A DNA stretch of 64,000 nt from the NCBI GenBank assembly GCA_016219645.1, contig JACRLR010000026.1, forward strand, positions 60,983-124,982. The letters run 5' to 3'. A model generated the notes under the pieces. The model saw nothing but the letters and a program-made list of their open reading frames with translations. It searched no databases and was not told the DNA's origin. Shown in pieces: positions 8,276 through 17,483 of this stretch (position 1 is the stretch's first letter; the number at the start of each line of letters is the position of its first letter). A program made the translations under genes and the position numbers. The stretch is from Nitrospirota bacterium. GTDB lineage: Bacteria; Nitrospirota; Nitrospiria; Nitrospirales; Nitrospiraceae.

Positions 8276-11200
8276 TTAACATGGTAATTGCGGAGACATT
8301 GTTGTGTTGGTACCACAGCCTCCCAGGCTTTGCAACATTGCGGTGAGTTCTCGAAAGATGGAAGGCCAGTCCTCATGCGGCATCCGGAGTTCAAACGACA
8401 ACGGAGAAAGAAAGCACAGCCGCTTCTTGTACCCGTCCATCACCTGATGAATCGCTTGGCTTGAGACTCGGTTGTTGGCATCGAGCGTGATGACGGCGGC
8501 GTGGGGCTTGAGTTCGATCGAGCTCAACCGCAAGGCCTTGGCCTGGAGCCGGATCTGCATGACTTCGAACAGTCGCTCGACGGAGTCCGGAGCCAATCCA
8601 TACCGATCCTGTATTTCGCCATGAAGTAAGGCCAGATCTCCGACTTGGGTGCAGGACGACAGCCGTTTATAACAGGAAAGCCTTTGGTGGGGATCGGCGA
8701 CATATTCATCGGGGATAAAGGCGGACACATTGAGCCGGAGGGTGGGGTCCAGCTCCTCTTCCACCACCTGGCCCCTGAGACGCTGGACAGCCTGTTCCAC
8801 CATCTGCATGTAGAGATCGAGTCCTATGGCCGCGATATGCCCCGACTGTTGTTTACCGAGGAGGTTGCCGGCCCCACGGATTTCCATATCGGCCGCGGCG
8901 ATGCGGAAACCGGCCCCCAGCTCGGTAAATTGCTGAATCGCGGTGAGGCGTTTCTGGGCATCGTCGGTCAACTGCCCCTCATCGGGGACCAGGAAGTAGG
9001 CGTAGGCCTGGTCACCGCTTCGTCCCACTCGCCCGCGCAACTGGTACAACTGCGCAAGGCCGAACATGTCGGCACGATTCACGAAAATCGTGTTGGCATG
9101 GGGCACGTCGATGCCCGATTGGATGATGGCCGAAGCGATCAGCACATCCGCCTCTCGGCGAAAGAACTTCAACATCACGGCTTCAAGCGGCTTGGCGTTC
9201 ATCTGCCCATGGGCCATCACGATGCGCGCATCAGGCACCAGTTGCCGGAGCCAGGCTCCTGTCTTCTCCATCGTTTCAACCCGGTTATGGACGAAATAGA
9301 CCTGCCCGCCCCTCCCCAGTTCACGTAATATCGCCTCCCGGATGAGTTTGTCGTTCGACCGGACAACCTGCGTACGAATAGACAAGCGGCCTGCCGGAGG
9401 AGTCTCGATGATCGAGAGGTCCCGCACGCTTGCCATGGCCATCTGTAAGGTTCGGGGAATCGGAGTCGCCGTAAGCGTCAAGACGTCAACCTGAGTGCGA
9501 AGTTGTTTCAACCGTTCTTTGTGCTTCACACCGAACCACTGTTCTTCATCGATGATGACCAGACCCAGGTTGTGGAACCGCACATCCTTCTGGATGAGGC
9601 GGTGCGTCCCGATCACGACGTCGATGCTGCCGGCCGCCACGTCGTTGAGAATGGCTTTGGCCTCCTTCGACGATTGGAATCGGGAGAGAAGGGCCACGCG
9701 CGCCGGGAACGGCGCGAACCGTTCCGAGAAATTGTCGTAATGTTGGTGAGCCAACAGAGTCGTGGGAACGAGCACCGCCACCTGGCGATTATCTTCCACT
9801 GCCTTGAAGGCCGCCCGCATGGCCACTTCCGTTTTTCCATACCCGACGTCGCCGCACACCAGGCGATCCATCGGCTTGCTGGCCTCCATATCATGCGTAA
9901 TATCCTCGATTGCTTTGAGTTGGTCCGCAGTTTCTTCGTACTCGAATGCCGCCTCGAACTCGTGATACATCGTGCTGTCGAACCCATAGGCATGGCGCGT
10001 GACGAGCTCGCGGTTGGCATAAAGGTCGACCAATTCGTGGGCCATTTCCTCGATGTCCTGTTTCACCCGCGCGGTCGTTTTGGCCCAACTGGTCCCGCCC
10101 AAACGTTCAAGCCTCGGAGCATGGCCGTCCGCCCCGCTATAGCGCTGCACATGGTCCAGCCGCTCCAGGGGAACATACAACGTGTCGCCCCCGGCGAATT
10201 CCAGGATCAAATAGTCACTGTCGAAGCCCTGAACCGAAAGACGTTTGAGGCCCCGATACTTGGCGATGCCGTGTTGAACATGGACGACATAGTCGCCTAC
10301 GTTGAGATCCTCCAATGACGAAAGGAAGGTGGCGGCCTTACTCTTCGCCTGCGGCTTGTGACGAGCGCCTTTGGCAAACAGCTCCTCTTCCGTCAGAACA
10401 GCCAGACGCAAGTCCGGTGCGAGGAATCCGGCTGATAAATCGCCGTGCAGGACATAAAACGGCGCCTTAGTCTTGTCGGCAGCGGTCCAGGCCCCAGCCG
10501 CCCACTCAATCGCTGGGACGTCGTGTTCGCGCAAGAGCGCCAGCAAGCGATCGACCTGGCCGCGGCTCCTCGCGACGAGCACAACGCGGCATTCCTCCCG
10601 CAGGCGATCCATGATGGCGAGGGTTTGGCTGAAGGGCATCCCACGAGCTCCGAGGCCGGCGCTGCTTGGAGTCTGAGCAGGAAAAGCCTGGACCGGATTC
10701 CAGGACGCATCGCTCGCGGTAAGCGGTTCGAGCGCGAGCGTGGGCCAGCAGTCCGTGCGATCCATAAGTTCCCGCCAGGAGAGGAACAAGCGTTCCGGTG
10801 ACGGGTATGGCACATTCGTCTCCCGATCAGCGTGGCGGAGGTAGCCGTCGTCGATCTTGCTCCAGAGGTCCCCACAGGCCCCCTCCAATCCGACCGGCTG
10901 GTCCAAGACCAAGAGAGGCCTATCGCTGAAGTAGTCGAAGAGGGTGCTCATGTCTGAGTAAAGATCGGGCGCGCGCCATTCGGCGTCTACAGGAATGGGG
11001 TCAAGGGCATCCGGTGACGTCTCTGCGCGAATATACTCACGTGCAGGAAGGACTATCGCACGATCCACCTTCGCAGTGGATTTCTGGGTAGCGGGATCGA
11101 AGAGGCGGAGCGAATCGATGGTTTCTCCAAGAAATTCGACACGGAGCGGGTCGGCATAGGCCGTCGAGAAAACATCGACAATGCCGCCTCGAACACTAAA

Positions 11201-11749
11201 CTCGCCAGGAATTTCCACCACCGAAACCCGGCGGTAACCGAGACGGAGAAGCCCTCCGATGAGGACCTCTCGCTCGATCATGCCGCCCAGTTTGAAATGC
11301 AAGATCGTGTCGGTGAAGGTCGTGACGGGTAACAACCGTTGCATCAGAGCCGCGACGGAGGTGACCAGGCAGGTCTGTGGTGCGGTTCGGATGTGATGCA
11401 GTGTATTCATCCGACGGGCAATCAGACTGACATGGGGAGCGCTGCCCTCGTAGGGTAAGGTTTCCCATCTCGGGAACAAGGCGAGGGAAGAGGTTGGAGC
11501 ACCGATGAGGTCATGGAAAAAATGCAGGTCATCAAAGAGACGGTCAGCTGCCTCATCCGACCCCATGACGATCAGCCACGATCGATTCCCCAATGCGCCG
11601 ACCTGAGACCGCAGAAGCATCGTGAGGGCAAACCCTGCAGTAGAGCCGTGTAAGCCGGTCAGACAAGGGCGTCCACCCTGGCCGGTGAGCGCCGTGGCGA
11701 GCGGGGGCAGCCACTGAGTCATCGATGGATTGGGCGTGACATTCGACAC
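8276..11749 (-). CDS. mfd: Transcription-repair coupling factor
   Basis: A 1157-residue ATPase that displaces RNA polymerase stalled at lesions and recruits UvrA. Domains in order are a UvrB-like N-terminal region (to about 350), the CarD-like RNA-polymerase-interacting domain (with [17 protein letters not shown]), the RecG-like helicase with Walker A GDVGYGKT at about 632-639 and the DEEQ box near 733, and a C-terminal TRCF domain. Length is typical. The helicase motif reads [12 protein letters not shown] where DEEQRFGVKHKE is usual. Translation probably starts at GTG 11749, 3 bp after rfaE2; an ATG at 11722 is an alternative. Confidence 0.96.
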   Translation of the reverse strand: MSNVTPNPSMTQWLPPLATALTGQGGRPCLTGLHGSTAGFALTMLLRSQVGALGNRSWLIVMGSDEAADRLFDDLHFFHDLIGAPTSSLALFPRWETLPYEGSAPHVSLIARRMNTLHHIRTAPQTCLVTSVAALMQRLLPVTTFTDTILHFKLGGMIEREVLIGGLLRLGYRRVSVVEIPGEFSVRGGIVDVFSTAYADPLRVEFLGETIDSLRLFDPATQKSTAKVDRAIVLPAREYIRAETSPDALDPIPVDAEWRAPDLYSDMSTLFDYFSDRPLLVLDQPVGLEGACGDLWSKIDDGYLRHADRETNVPYPSPERLFLSWRELMDRTDCWPTLALEPLTASDASWNPVQAFPAQTPSSAGLGARGMPFSQTLAIMDRLREECRVVLVARSRGQVDRLLALLREHDVPAIEWAAGAWTAADKTKAPFYVLHGDLSAGFLAPDLRLAVLTEEELFAKGARHKPQAKSKAATFLSSLEDLNVGDYVVHVQHGIAKYRGLKRLSVQGFDSDYLILEFAGGDTLYVPLERLDHVQRYSGADGHAPRLERLGGTSWAKTTARVKQDIEEMAHELVDLYANRELVTRHAYGFDSTMYHEFEAAFEYEETADQLKAIEDITHDMEASKPMDRLVCGDVGYGKTEVAMRAAFKAVEDNRQVAVLVPTTLLAHQHYDNFSERFAPFPARVALLSRFQSSKEAKAILNDVAAGSIDVVIGTHRLIQKDVRFHNLGLVIIDEEQWFGVKHKERLKQLRTQVDVLTLTATPIPRTLQMAMASVRDLSIIETPPAGRLSIRTQVVRSNDKLIREAILRELGRGGQVYFVHNRVETMEKTGAWLRQLVPDARIVMAHGQMNAKPLEAVMLKFFRREADVLIASAIIQSGIDVPHANTIFVNRADMFGLAQLYQLRGRVGRSGDQAYAYFLVPDEGQLTDDAQKRLTAIQQFTELGAGFRIAAADMEIRGAGNLLGKQQSGHIAAIGLDLYMQMVEQAVQRLRGQVVEEELDPTLRLNVSAFIPDEYVADPHQRLSCYKRLSSCTQVGDLALLHGEIQDRYGLAPDSVERLFEVMQIRLQAKALRLSSIELKPHAAVITLDANNRVSSQAIHQVMDGYKKRLCFLSPLSFELRMPHEDWPSIFRELTAMLQSLGGCGTNTTMSPQLPC

Positions 11750-11752
11750 AGG

Positions 11753-12235
11753 CTAGGTAGATTGTGCGCGGATTCGTTGGATAAGTGAGGTGGTGGACAT
11801 ATTTGGCACCAGAGGAATGGTCTTCACGACTCCGCCATTCGCTTCGACGATCTCGCGGCCGATGATCCGTTCCACCGGCCAGTCTCCGCCCTTCACGAGC
11901 ACATCCGGTCTAATTATGGTGATCAAGTTCAGCGGGTCCGGGTCCGTGAATACGACGACATAATCGACACAGCCGAGCGCAGCGACCACTTCCGCCCGCT
12001 GAGACTCAGAGACAATCGGCCGATCCGGCCCCTTGTTCAGACTTCTGACTGACGCATCGCTGTTGACGCCGACAACCAGGAGGTCGCCGAGTCGCCTCGC
12101 CTCCTGCAGGTAGCGCGTATGCCCTACATGCATCAGGTCGAAACAGCCGTTCGTAAAGACGATACGCTTTTTCTGTACGCGGGCTTGAGCGAGAATCGGA
12201 GCGAGTTGTGTACTCCTCAGGACTTTCTCGGACAT
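11753..12235 (-). CDS. rfaE2: D-glycero-beta-D-manno-heptose 1-phosphate adenylyltransferase
   Basis: A 160-residue cytidylyltransferase-fold enzyme that makes ADP-heptose for the LPS core. It has FTNGCFDLMHVGH with the HxGH nucleotide-binding motif at residues 36-39, followed by GVNSDASVRSLNKGPDRP. It corresponds to the C-terminal half of HldE, here as a separate gene. ATG at 12235 gives the usual MSEKVL start; an in-frame ATG at 12292 would overlap the upstream polymerase gene. gmhA is nearby on the same strand, so two heptose genes share this locus. The stop is 3 bp from the mfd start. Confidence 0.93.
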   Translation of the reverse strand: MSEKVLRSTQLAPILAQARVQKKRIVFTNGCFDLMHVGHTRYLQEARRLGDLLVVGVNSDASVRSLNKGPDRPIVSESQRAEVVAALGCVDYVVVFTDPDPLNLITIIRPDVLVKGGDWPVERIIGREIVEANGGVVKTIPLVPNMSTTSLIQRIRAQST

Positions 12236-12278
12236 GGCCCCATCATACTCACTGTCACTCCGGATAGAAAGAGTCGAC

Positions 12279-13436
12279 TCAGTCGTGCTCATTGTCGGTA
12301 ACCCCGCCCAGACCGATGATGCCGGGACCATGTCGGGCGGTCAGAGCGTCCATCGCTTTGATGGCCTTATCCCTTCGCTGGTCGTACAAACCGGGAGACG
12401 CAGGTGTGAGTGAAGAAAGGCCGAGGCCGGCGAGGCGATACTTGGTTCCCGAGTTAAGCAGCTCATGCAAGGCCTGCTTTATGGTCGGCCACATCTCTGG
12501 CTCGTAGTTGAGCGGATGAGGGAATGAGCGCTGTTTGGTTGTGATGGAAAAACGCGAGTCCTTGAGTTTCACGGTGCAGGATTCGGCAGCGAGTCCATCT
12601 TGCCGCAGATCTCGGGCAAGCGTCTTGAGAAATCCGTGCAACAGCTGTTCAAGATAGCCCTGATCGTTCGTATCCTGCTCGAACGTCGTTTCATGGCTGA
12701 GGCTCTTCGATCCACGGTCGGCAATGACCGGTTCGTGGTCAATACCACGGGCCAATTCTTGAACCCAATGGAGACGAGTGCCGAACAGATGGTGCAGAGC
12801 CGGCTCCCATCGCCTCTCCAATAGATCGCCGATCGTTTTCAGTCCGATCGGCTCCAAGCGTGCAGCTGTCTTGGGCCCGATACCGGGTAGGGCTCTGACC
12901 GGTCGGTCTTCGAGAAACTCCGCTTCCGTTCCTGGCGGTACGACTGCCAATCCGTCGGGTTTGTGAGAATCGGCCGCAATTTTTGCGACGGTTTTTCCCG
13001 TTGCGACACCGACCGTACAACGTAATCCCGTGCTGTCAAAGATGGCTTGCTTCACAAGCAAGCCAAGGGTCAGGGGGTCTGGATGGAGTGTTTGTAGATC
13101 GGTCGTGTCGGCGTAAAACTCATCGATGCTGCTCCATTCGGTCAAGGGAAACAGCCGGTCAGTCACGGCCTGCATCTGTTCATGCAGCCGACGATAGAGC
13201 GGTCTATCCGGCGGAACGAGGATGAGATGGGGGCAGAGACGGAGAGCTTCGGCGGTCGGCATGGCAGAATGGACGCCGAATGAGCGAACGGCGTAACTCG
13301 CTGCTGCGATGATACCTCGGGGTGGGGGGCCTCCCACCGCGACCGCTTTGCCGGACAGACTCGGGTCTTTGACGATCGTGGCGGATGCGAACATGGCGTC
13401 CACATCGCCGAACAGAATTTGGCGAGACCAGCGCAT
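12279..13436 (-). CDS. dinB: Y-family DNA polymerase (Pol IV type)
   Basis: A 385-residue translesion polymerase. The palm motifs are visible: GDVDAMFAS with Asp11/Asp13 at the start and SSIDEFYAD with Asp105-Glu106, which supply the metal ligands; the helix-hairpin-helix segment ALPGIGPKTAARLEPIG follows. The usual DinB box is SIDEAYLD, so the Phe after Glu is a small departure. The C-terminal little-finger region is present. ATG at 13436 is used because residues before it are not family-like. It lies 22 bp after the SprT-like gene and 43 bp before rfaE2. Confidence 0.9.
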   Translation of the reverse strand: MRWSRQILFGDVDAMFASATIVKDPSLSGKAVAVGGPPPRGIIAAASYAVRSFGVHSAMPTAEALRLCPHLILVPPDRPLYRRLHEQMQAVTDRLFPLTEWSSIDEFYADTTDLQTLHPDPLTLGLLVKQAIFDSTGLRCTVGVATGKTVAKIAADSHKPDGLAVVPPGTEAEFLEDRPVRALPGIGPKTAARLEPIGLKTIGDLLERRWEPALHHLFGTRLHWVQELARGIDHEPVIADRGSKSLSHETTFEQDTNDQGYLEQLLHGFLKTLARDLRQDGLAAESCTVKLKDSRFSITTKQRSFPHPLNYEPEMWPTIKQALHELLNSGTKYRLAGLGLSSLTPASPGLYDQRRDKAIKAMDALTARHGPGIIGLGGVTDNEHD

Positions 13437-13458
13437 GCACCGCTCCAGAAGATGGAGT

Positions 13459-14100
13459 TTAGAAGGTAAAGGACAATTGCTCAAGGTTCAAGAGCGGACG
13501 TTGAGGCGGCGCCACGGGCTCGGACTTGATCCGGCCAACCGACATCAATTCTTGTAAGGCGCCTCGGCAGCTACCGCAATGGTGTCGCCTGGGCTGAATC
13601 GTCCGTCGCTGGCGACGATACACTTGTCCGCATTGCCGACAACGCCAGGCAAATCGTGTGAGGGCGAGAACTTCCTTCTGTAACGAATGGTAGGTGGTGA
13701 TCGCCAGAGCACCGTCCCGATTCATCTCGGTCATTTTGCGGAGAAAATCCGCCCCATGATTCGGCCGACGTTTCAGGGTGTCGTACTGCCATTGATGAAT
13801 CATTTCGTGCGCCAGCGTATTCACGATTTCCCGCTCGTCATCCTCGCTCGCTTGGGCGGCCTGTAGGAGTAAAGGAAGAGAGAGGCGGATTTCTCGCTTG
13901 GTTGGAGGGCGAAGACCATCCTGATTCAGCCGTGGACGCGGTCCTCTATGACTCACGAACATGCCGACTGAGGAGGTCAACCGACGACTCCAGACGAGAT
14001 CGATCGGAGGCAGCAGGCTCGCGAAGTAGCGGTCATTCAGTTCGCTCCAGATCCGGATCAGATGCTGCAAGGTCACTGGAGGGGATTGGCGTGAAGACAT
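13459..14100 (-). CDS. SprT-like zinc metallopeptidase domain protein
   Basis: A 213-residue protein with the SprT-like arrangement: an HEMIH zinc motif (His98, Glu99, His102) in a metzincin-like helix, followed by a C-terminal zinc ribbon with Cys154/Cys157 and Cys175/Cys178. SprT/Spartan proteins cleave DNA-protein crosslinks in eukaryotes; bacterial members are poorly known. Standing immediately before a translesion polymerase gene and near mfd, a role in DNA damage tolerance is a reasonable inference. Cytosolic, no signal peptide. Confidence 0.82.
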   Translation of the reverse strand: MSSRQSPPVTLQHLIRIWSELNDRYFASLLPPIDLVWSRRLTSSVGMFVSHRGPRPRLNQDGLRPPTKREIRLSLPLLLQAAQASEDDEREIVNTLAHEMIHQWQYDTLKRRPNHGADFLRKMTEMNRDGALAITTYHSLQKEVLALTRFAWRCRQCGQVYRRQRRTIQPRRHHCGSCRGALQELMSVGRIKSEPVAPPQRPLLNLEQLSFTF

Positions 14101-14110
14101 AGGAAGGGGT

Positions 14111-15055
14111 TCACCCCAATTCTTCGTGCACCGCCGCGGCCAGCAACGGCACCATGATTTCGTGATGTCCGATCAGGGAGTAGCCTTTCCCGCCCTTCTG
14201 GGTAGGCCTACGCACGACGTTAGTGAGCGGACGATAGTGGGCCAAGAAGTCCATATCCACGGTCGTAATGTTGATCAGATCATGACCGAGATTGCGCCCC
14301 AGGGACACTGCCTTGAGGAAAACTTCTGGCAACACGACAGCAGAGCCGAGATTGAGATACACGCCCCCTTCCATCTCGGATACAACAGCTGCAAGACGTC
14401 GAAAGTCCATCAGGGAGGTCGCTCCAATGGCGGCTCCATCCGCGGCAGGGTGCATATGGATGATGTCAGTTCCAATGGCGACGTGGACGGTCACAGGAAT
14501 ACCGAGCCGCGCTCCGGTCGCCAGGATGCTTATTTTGCGGTTGGGGAACTGCCCCTGACGTCGGTTGACATAGTGGCCGACGGATTCCCCGAGCCCCTCG
14601 CGATCGTGGGCTCCACGGACAATCGCTTCGTTTAACATGCGACCGGTTTCTTCCGCCATCCCGAAGCGTCCCTCATCGATTTCCGCGTCGACTTCTTCAG
14701 ACGTATGCCCCATGAGCGCCAATTCGAAATCGTGAATGATCCCGGCGCCGTTCATGGCCACGGCCGACACAATTCCCTGCTGCATGAGATCCACCAGAAT
14801 CGGACTCAAGCCGACCTTGATGACATGTGCGCCGATTCCCACGATGACCGGTCGGCCTTTGCGATGGGCTTTTGCGATGGCTTTGGCAACCGCGCGCAAC
14901 GTTTTCACACCGAGGATATCAGGCAACGAGCGATAGAATTGGCTGAAGCTGCCTCCACGCTGCCAGGGTATTGCGAAGTCGGAGATACGGACCTTGCTGT
15001 ACCGTTTCTTGAGCGGATAGGTCGTGAGATCCGTCACGTTGATCGGCGGCACCAT
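14111..15055 (-). CDS. Deoxyhypusine-synthase-like protein
   Basis: A roughly 314-residue Rossmann-type protein whose central block GIGAHVIKVGLSP, then MNGAGIIHDFELALMGHTSEEV, resembles the NAD-binding core of deoxyhypusine synthase. The C-terminal GKGYSLIGHHEI could hold the equivalent of the catalytic lysine segment. True hypusination of a bacterial protein is not expected, and bacterial relatives may act on polyamines (homospermidine-type chemistry) or on unknown substrates. I used ATG 15055, which avoids overlap; a GTG at 15127 would overlap gmhA by 41 bp. It is sandwiched between gmhA and the SprT-like gene. Confidence 0.6.
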   Translation of the reverse strand: MVPPINVTDLTTYPLKKRYSKVRISDFAIPWQRGGSFSQFYRSLPDILGVKTLRAVAKAIAKAHRKGRPVIVGIGAHVIKVGLSPILVDLMQQGIVSAVAMNGAGIIHDFELALMGHTSEEVDAEIDEGRFGMAEETGRMLNEAIVRGAHDREGLGESVGHYVNRRQGQFPNRKISILATGARLGIPVTVHVAIGTDIIHMHPAADGAAIGATSLMDFRRLAAVVSEMEGGVYLNLGSAVVLPEVFLKAVSLGRNLGHDLINITTVDMDFLAHYRPLTNVVRRPTQKGGKGYSLIGHHEIMVPLLAAAVHEELG

Positions 15056-15086
15056 GCTTGGGGTCGTGACAGGAGGCCGCTGCCGG

Positions 15087-15665
15087 TTAGGAGGCGTTGG
15101 CAAGGAGCTGTTCCTCGATAAGTTCACACAGGACGTGGCCTAGCGTGATATGACTTTCTTGAATGCGGGCCGTGACGGTTGAGGGCACGACAAACGAATA
15201 TTCTACCAGACCAGCCAGTTTCCCACCGGTCCCGCCTGTCCAGCATATGGTTGTGAGGCCACACGCCTTCGCTGCTTCTACACCCTTCAGCACATTGGGT
15301 GAATTGCCACTTGTACTGATGGCAACGGCAACGTCGCCTTTCTGCCCATGGGCACGAACCTGGCGGGCAAAGAGTTCATCGAAGCCGTAGTCGTTGGATA
15401 TGCAGGTTATTGCTGCGATGTCGGTCGCAAGCGCTATGGCCGGTAACGGAGCCCGTTCGCGTTTATATCGGCCCACGAATTCTGCGGCAATGTGGGCTGC
15501 GTCCGCGGCACTGCCTCCATTGCCGAAGAGCAGCACTTTGCGCCCGTCACGGAAGGCCCTGGCCATCAGCTTCGCAACCTGCACGATACGATCGGCATGC
15601 TCACGCGCAAACTGTTGCTTGATGGTCGCACTTTCCGCAAAGGCACTAAGCACGAAGTCTTTCAT
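15087..15665 (-). CDS. gmhA: Phosphoheptose isomerase (SIS domain)
   Basis: A 192-residue SIS-domain protein that converts sedoheptulose 7-phosphate to D-glycero-D-manno-heptose 7-phosphate for LPS. Signatures are LLFGNGGSAADAAHIAAEFVGRY, ALATDIAAITCISNDYGF, and ISTSGNSPNV. The length matches GmhA and the related DiaA. ATG at 15665 gives the usual short N-terminus. Together with rfaE2 3 kb downstream it supports heptose-containing LPS. Confidence 0.92.
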   Translation of the reverse strand: MKDFVLSAFAESATIKQQFAREHADRIVQVAKLMARAFRDGRKVLLFGNGGSAADAAHIAAEFVGRYKRERAPLPAIALATDIAAITCISNDYGFDELFARQVRAHGQKGDVAVAISTSGNSPNVLKGVEAAKACGLTTICWTGGTGGKLAGLVEYSFVVPSTVTARIQESHITLGHVLCELIEEQLLANAS

Positions 15666-15720
15666 CGAAAGCGATTCTAGGGAACCTGCTGTCACCTGTC
15701 AAACGTGATTCGCAAACCGC

Positions 15721-16659
15721 TTAGGTCTTTTGCGAAGGAGCAATCGAAGTCTGCCGGATGGCGCTCATCGCCAGGGCAATCATAGAGCCGACATCGGAGA
15801 CCGTCGCCGGCAGGATGAGCGTGTTATTCGTTTTGGCCAACTCGCCGAACTTCGTGATGTATTGTTCGGCAACTCGCAACTGGACGGCCTCCTGACCTCC
15901 CGGCATTTGGATGGTCTCCGCAACTTTACGCAACCCCTGGGCGGTGGCCTGGGCGATGGCCAGGATAGCTGCGGCCGCTCCCTCCGCCTCATTGATCTGC
16001 TGCTGTTTCTTGGCCTCGGACGCTTTGATGACCTGTTGTTTTTCTCCCTCGGCCTGGTTGATGGCCGCATCGCGCTCGCCTTCGGACGTGAGAATCACCG
16101 CGCGCTTTTCCCGCTCCGCACGCATCTGTTTTTCCATCGCATCCAGCACGCCCTTCGGCGGGGTGATGTTCTTGATCTCGTACCGTAGAACCTTGACTCC
16201 CCAAGGGTCTGAAGCCTTGTCGAGTTCATTGACCACCTGGATATTGATGTTAGTCCGCTCCTCAAACGTCCGATCGAGTTCGATCTTGCCGATCTCGCTC
16301 CGCAGCGTGGTCTGGCCAAGTTGGATCAGGGCAAAATTATAGTCACTGATGCCGTACGACGCGCGCTGAGGGTTCAAGACCTTGAGGTATAAGATGCCGT
16401 CCACGGACACCTGCACGTTATCGCGCGTGATACAGACCTGCTCGGGGATGTCAATGGCCGTTTCCTTGAGCGAATGTTTGTAACGAATGCGGTCGATGAA
16501 GGGGAGAAGAATGTGAAATCCCGCATCCAGCGTGGCTGCATATTTGCCGAGTCGCTCGACCACATAGGCACTTTGTTGCGGGACCACCACGGCGGTCTTG
16601 GCGATGATGATCAGCACCAGCACAGCCAACAACAGTACGACAAATAGTCCGCCGCTCAT
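15721..16659 (-). CDS. SPFH/stomatin-like membrane protein
   Basis: A 312-residue band-7 protein with an N-terminal membrane anchor (residues about 3-22) and the SPFH core (VPQQSAYVVERLGKY, then GFHILLPFIDRI) followed by a long charged coiled coil and a Gly/Ala-rich C-terminal part. It resembles QmcA and slipins, which form ring-like cages in the inner membrane and affect proteases or lipid domains. A strong ribosome site, GGAGGTAACG, directly precedes the ATG at 16659 and decides the start. It is paired with nfeD upstream, the standard partnership, with a repeat element in the gap. Confidence 0.9.
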   Translation of the reverse strand: MSGGLFVVLLLAVLVLIIIAKTAVVVPQQSAYVVERLGKYAATLDAGFHILLPFIDRIRYKHSLKETAIDIPEQVCITRDNVQVSVDGILYLKVLNPQRASYGISDYNFALIQLGQTTLRSEIGKIELDRTFEERTNINIQVVNELDKASDPWGVKVLRYEIKNITPPKGVLDAMEKQMRAEREKRAVILTSEGERDAAINQAEGEKQQVIKASEAKKQQQINEAEGAAAAILAIAQATAQGLRKVAETIQMPGGQEAVQLRVAEQYITKFGELAKTNNTLILPATVSDVGSMIALAMSAIRQTSIAPSQKT

Positions 16660-16687
16660 CGTTACCTCCTCCATAGTCGTTGGCCCT

Positions 16688-16773
16688 CTAGCAGGTTGTG
16701 GGAAAACTATGTCGGCACGTGAACATTCGTACGGTCTGCATGACGCTGGCGGACTTTTTCAGCATTCTACTAG
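16688..16773. repeat. Dispersed palindromic repeat (family A) between nfeD and SPFH gene
   Basis: This 86-bp segment begins CTAGCAGGTTGTG and ends with the family-A right end (CTGGCGGACTTTTTCAGCAT). The two ends are imperfect inverted repeats of each other. The right end recurs at about 20788-20811 and 29436-29457. It lies in the intercistronic gap of the nfeD-SPFH pair, so it would be transcribed as a hairpin. Confidence 0.7.
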
Positions 16774-16784
16774 GCTGTCATCAC

Positions 16785-17219
16785 TCATTCGGCTGTAATC
16801 CACAAGGTAAGCCCCTCGACCCGTTCGACCTTGCAGCGTTGGTTCTTTTTCAGGAGAGCGGGCCCCGCATTATGGACGGTCCATGTGGTGCCGCGCAGTT
16901 CCGCCTTGCCGGTGCCACCCGGCGCCAGATCCTCGAGGGGGATTGCGGTTTCGCCTCCCATCGAATCTACGGCAGGAGTCTCGACCTCCTGCGTTTTGAT
17001 CCAGGCCAATAACGGCCCCCGAAAGACCAGGAGTGAGAGGATCGAGAGCCCTGAAAACAAGAGCCACTGGAGCCATTCCGCTTGGGCGATCCCTAGACCG
17101 GCCAGACCCCCGATGATCAGGGCTGCCAATCCGAAGAAGAGAATATAGAAGCCCCCTGGCGTAACCATTTCAACGCCGAGTAACACAATGCCGAGGAGCA
17201 TCCAATACCACCAGATCAT
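16785..17219 (-). CDS. NfeD-family membrane protein
   Basis: A 144-residue protein with three to four hydrophobic helices (about residues 4-24, 27-45 and 50-68) followed by a C-terminal OB-fold-like beta domain (GKAELRGTTWTVHNAG, then VERVEGLTLWI). This is the short NfeD form without a ClpP-like protease domain, which typically partners an SPFH protein encoded next to it, as here. It starts at ATG 17219 with about 260 bp of unassigned upstream DNA, which probably holds the promoter of the pair. Confidence 0.88.
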   Translation of the reverse strand: MIWWYWMLLGIVLLGVEMVTPGGFYILFFGLAALIIGGLAGLGIAQAEWLQWLLFSGLSILSLLVFRGPLLAWIKTQEVETPAVDSMGGETAIPLEDLAPGGTGKAELRGTTWTVHNAGPALLKKNQRCKVERVEGLTLWITAE

Positions 17220-17483
17220 CGGGGAACCCTATTCAGTATTCGATAAGGACTTTGAGGGATAAAAGATAGTAACAAAAGTCTAAGCGCCTTTCCGGAGACC
17301 GTCAAGCAGAATGCACGCCACTCCCCCCTGGATTAATCACTCGGGAGACCGATGGCTTATAGGGAGAACGAGTAGGCTCTTCGTACAGGCGAAAGTTCTG
17401 TGTTAGCCTTCTCTTTCACAATTCGCGACTGCTGTGAGCAAAGCCCGAAGGCTTTTACGCCATCCTATGTTATAGTCCGCGCT

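Noticed and set aside
8645..9328. Long plus-strand open frame of 227 codons opposite mfd
   Set aside because: It is antisense to conserved helicase motifs of mfd and has no family resemblance; it is open because of the codon bias of mfd.
9503..10318. Plus-strand frame of 271 codons opposite mfd
   Set aside because: Antisense shadow of the mfd helicase; composition is that of a reversed coding strand.
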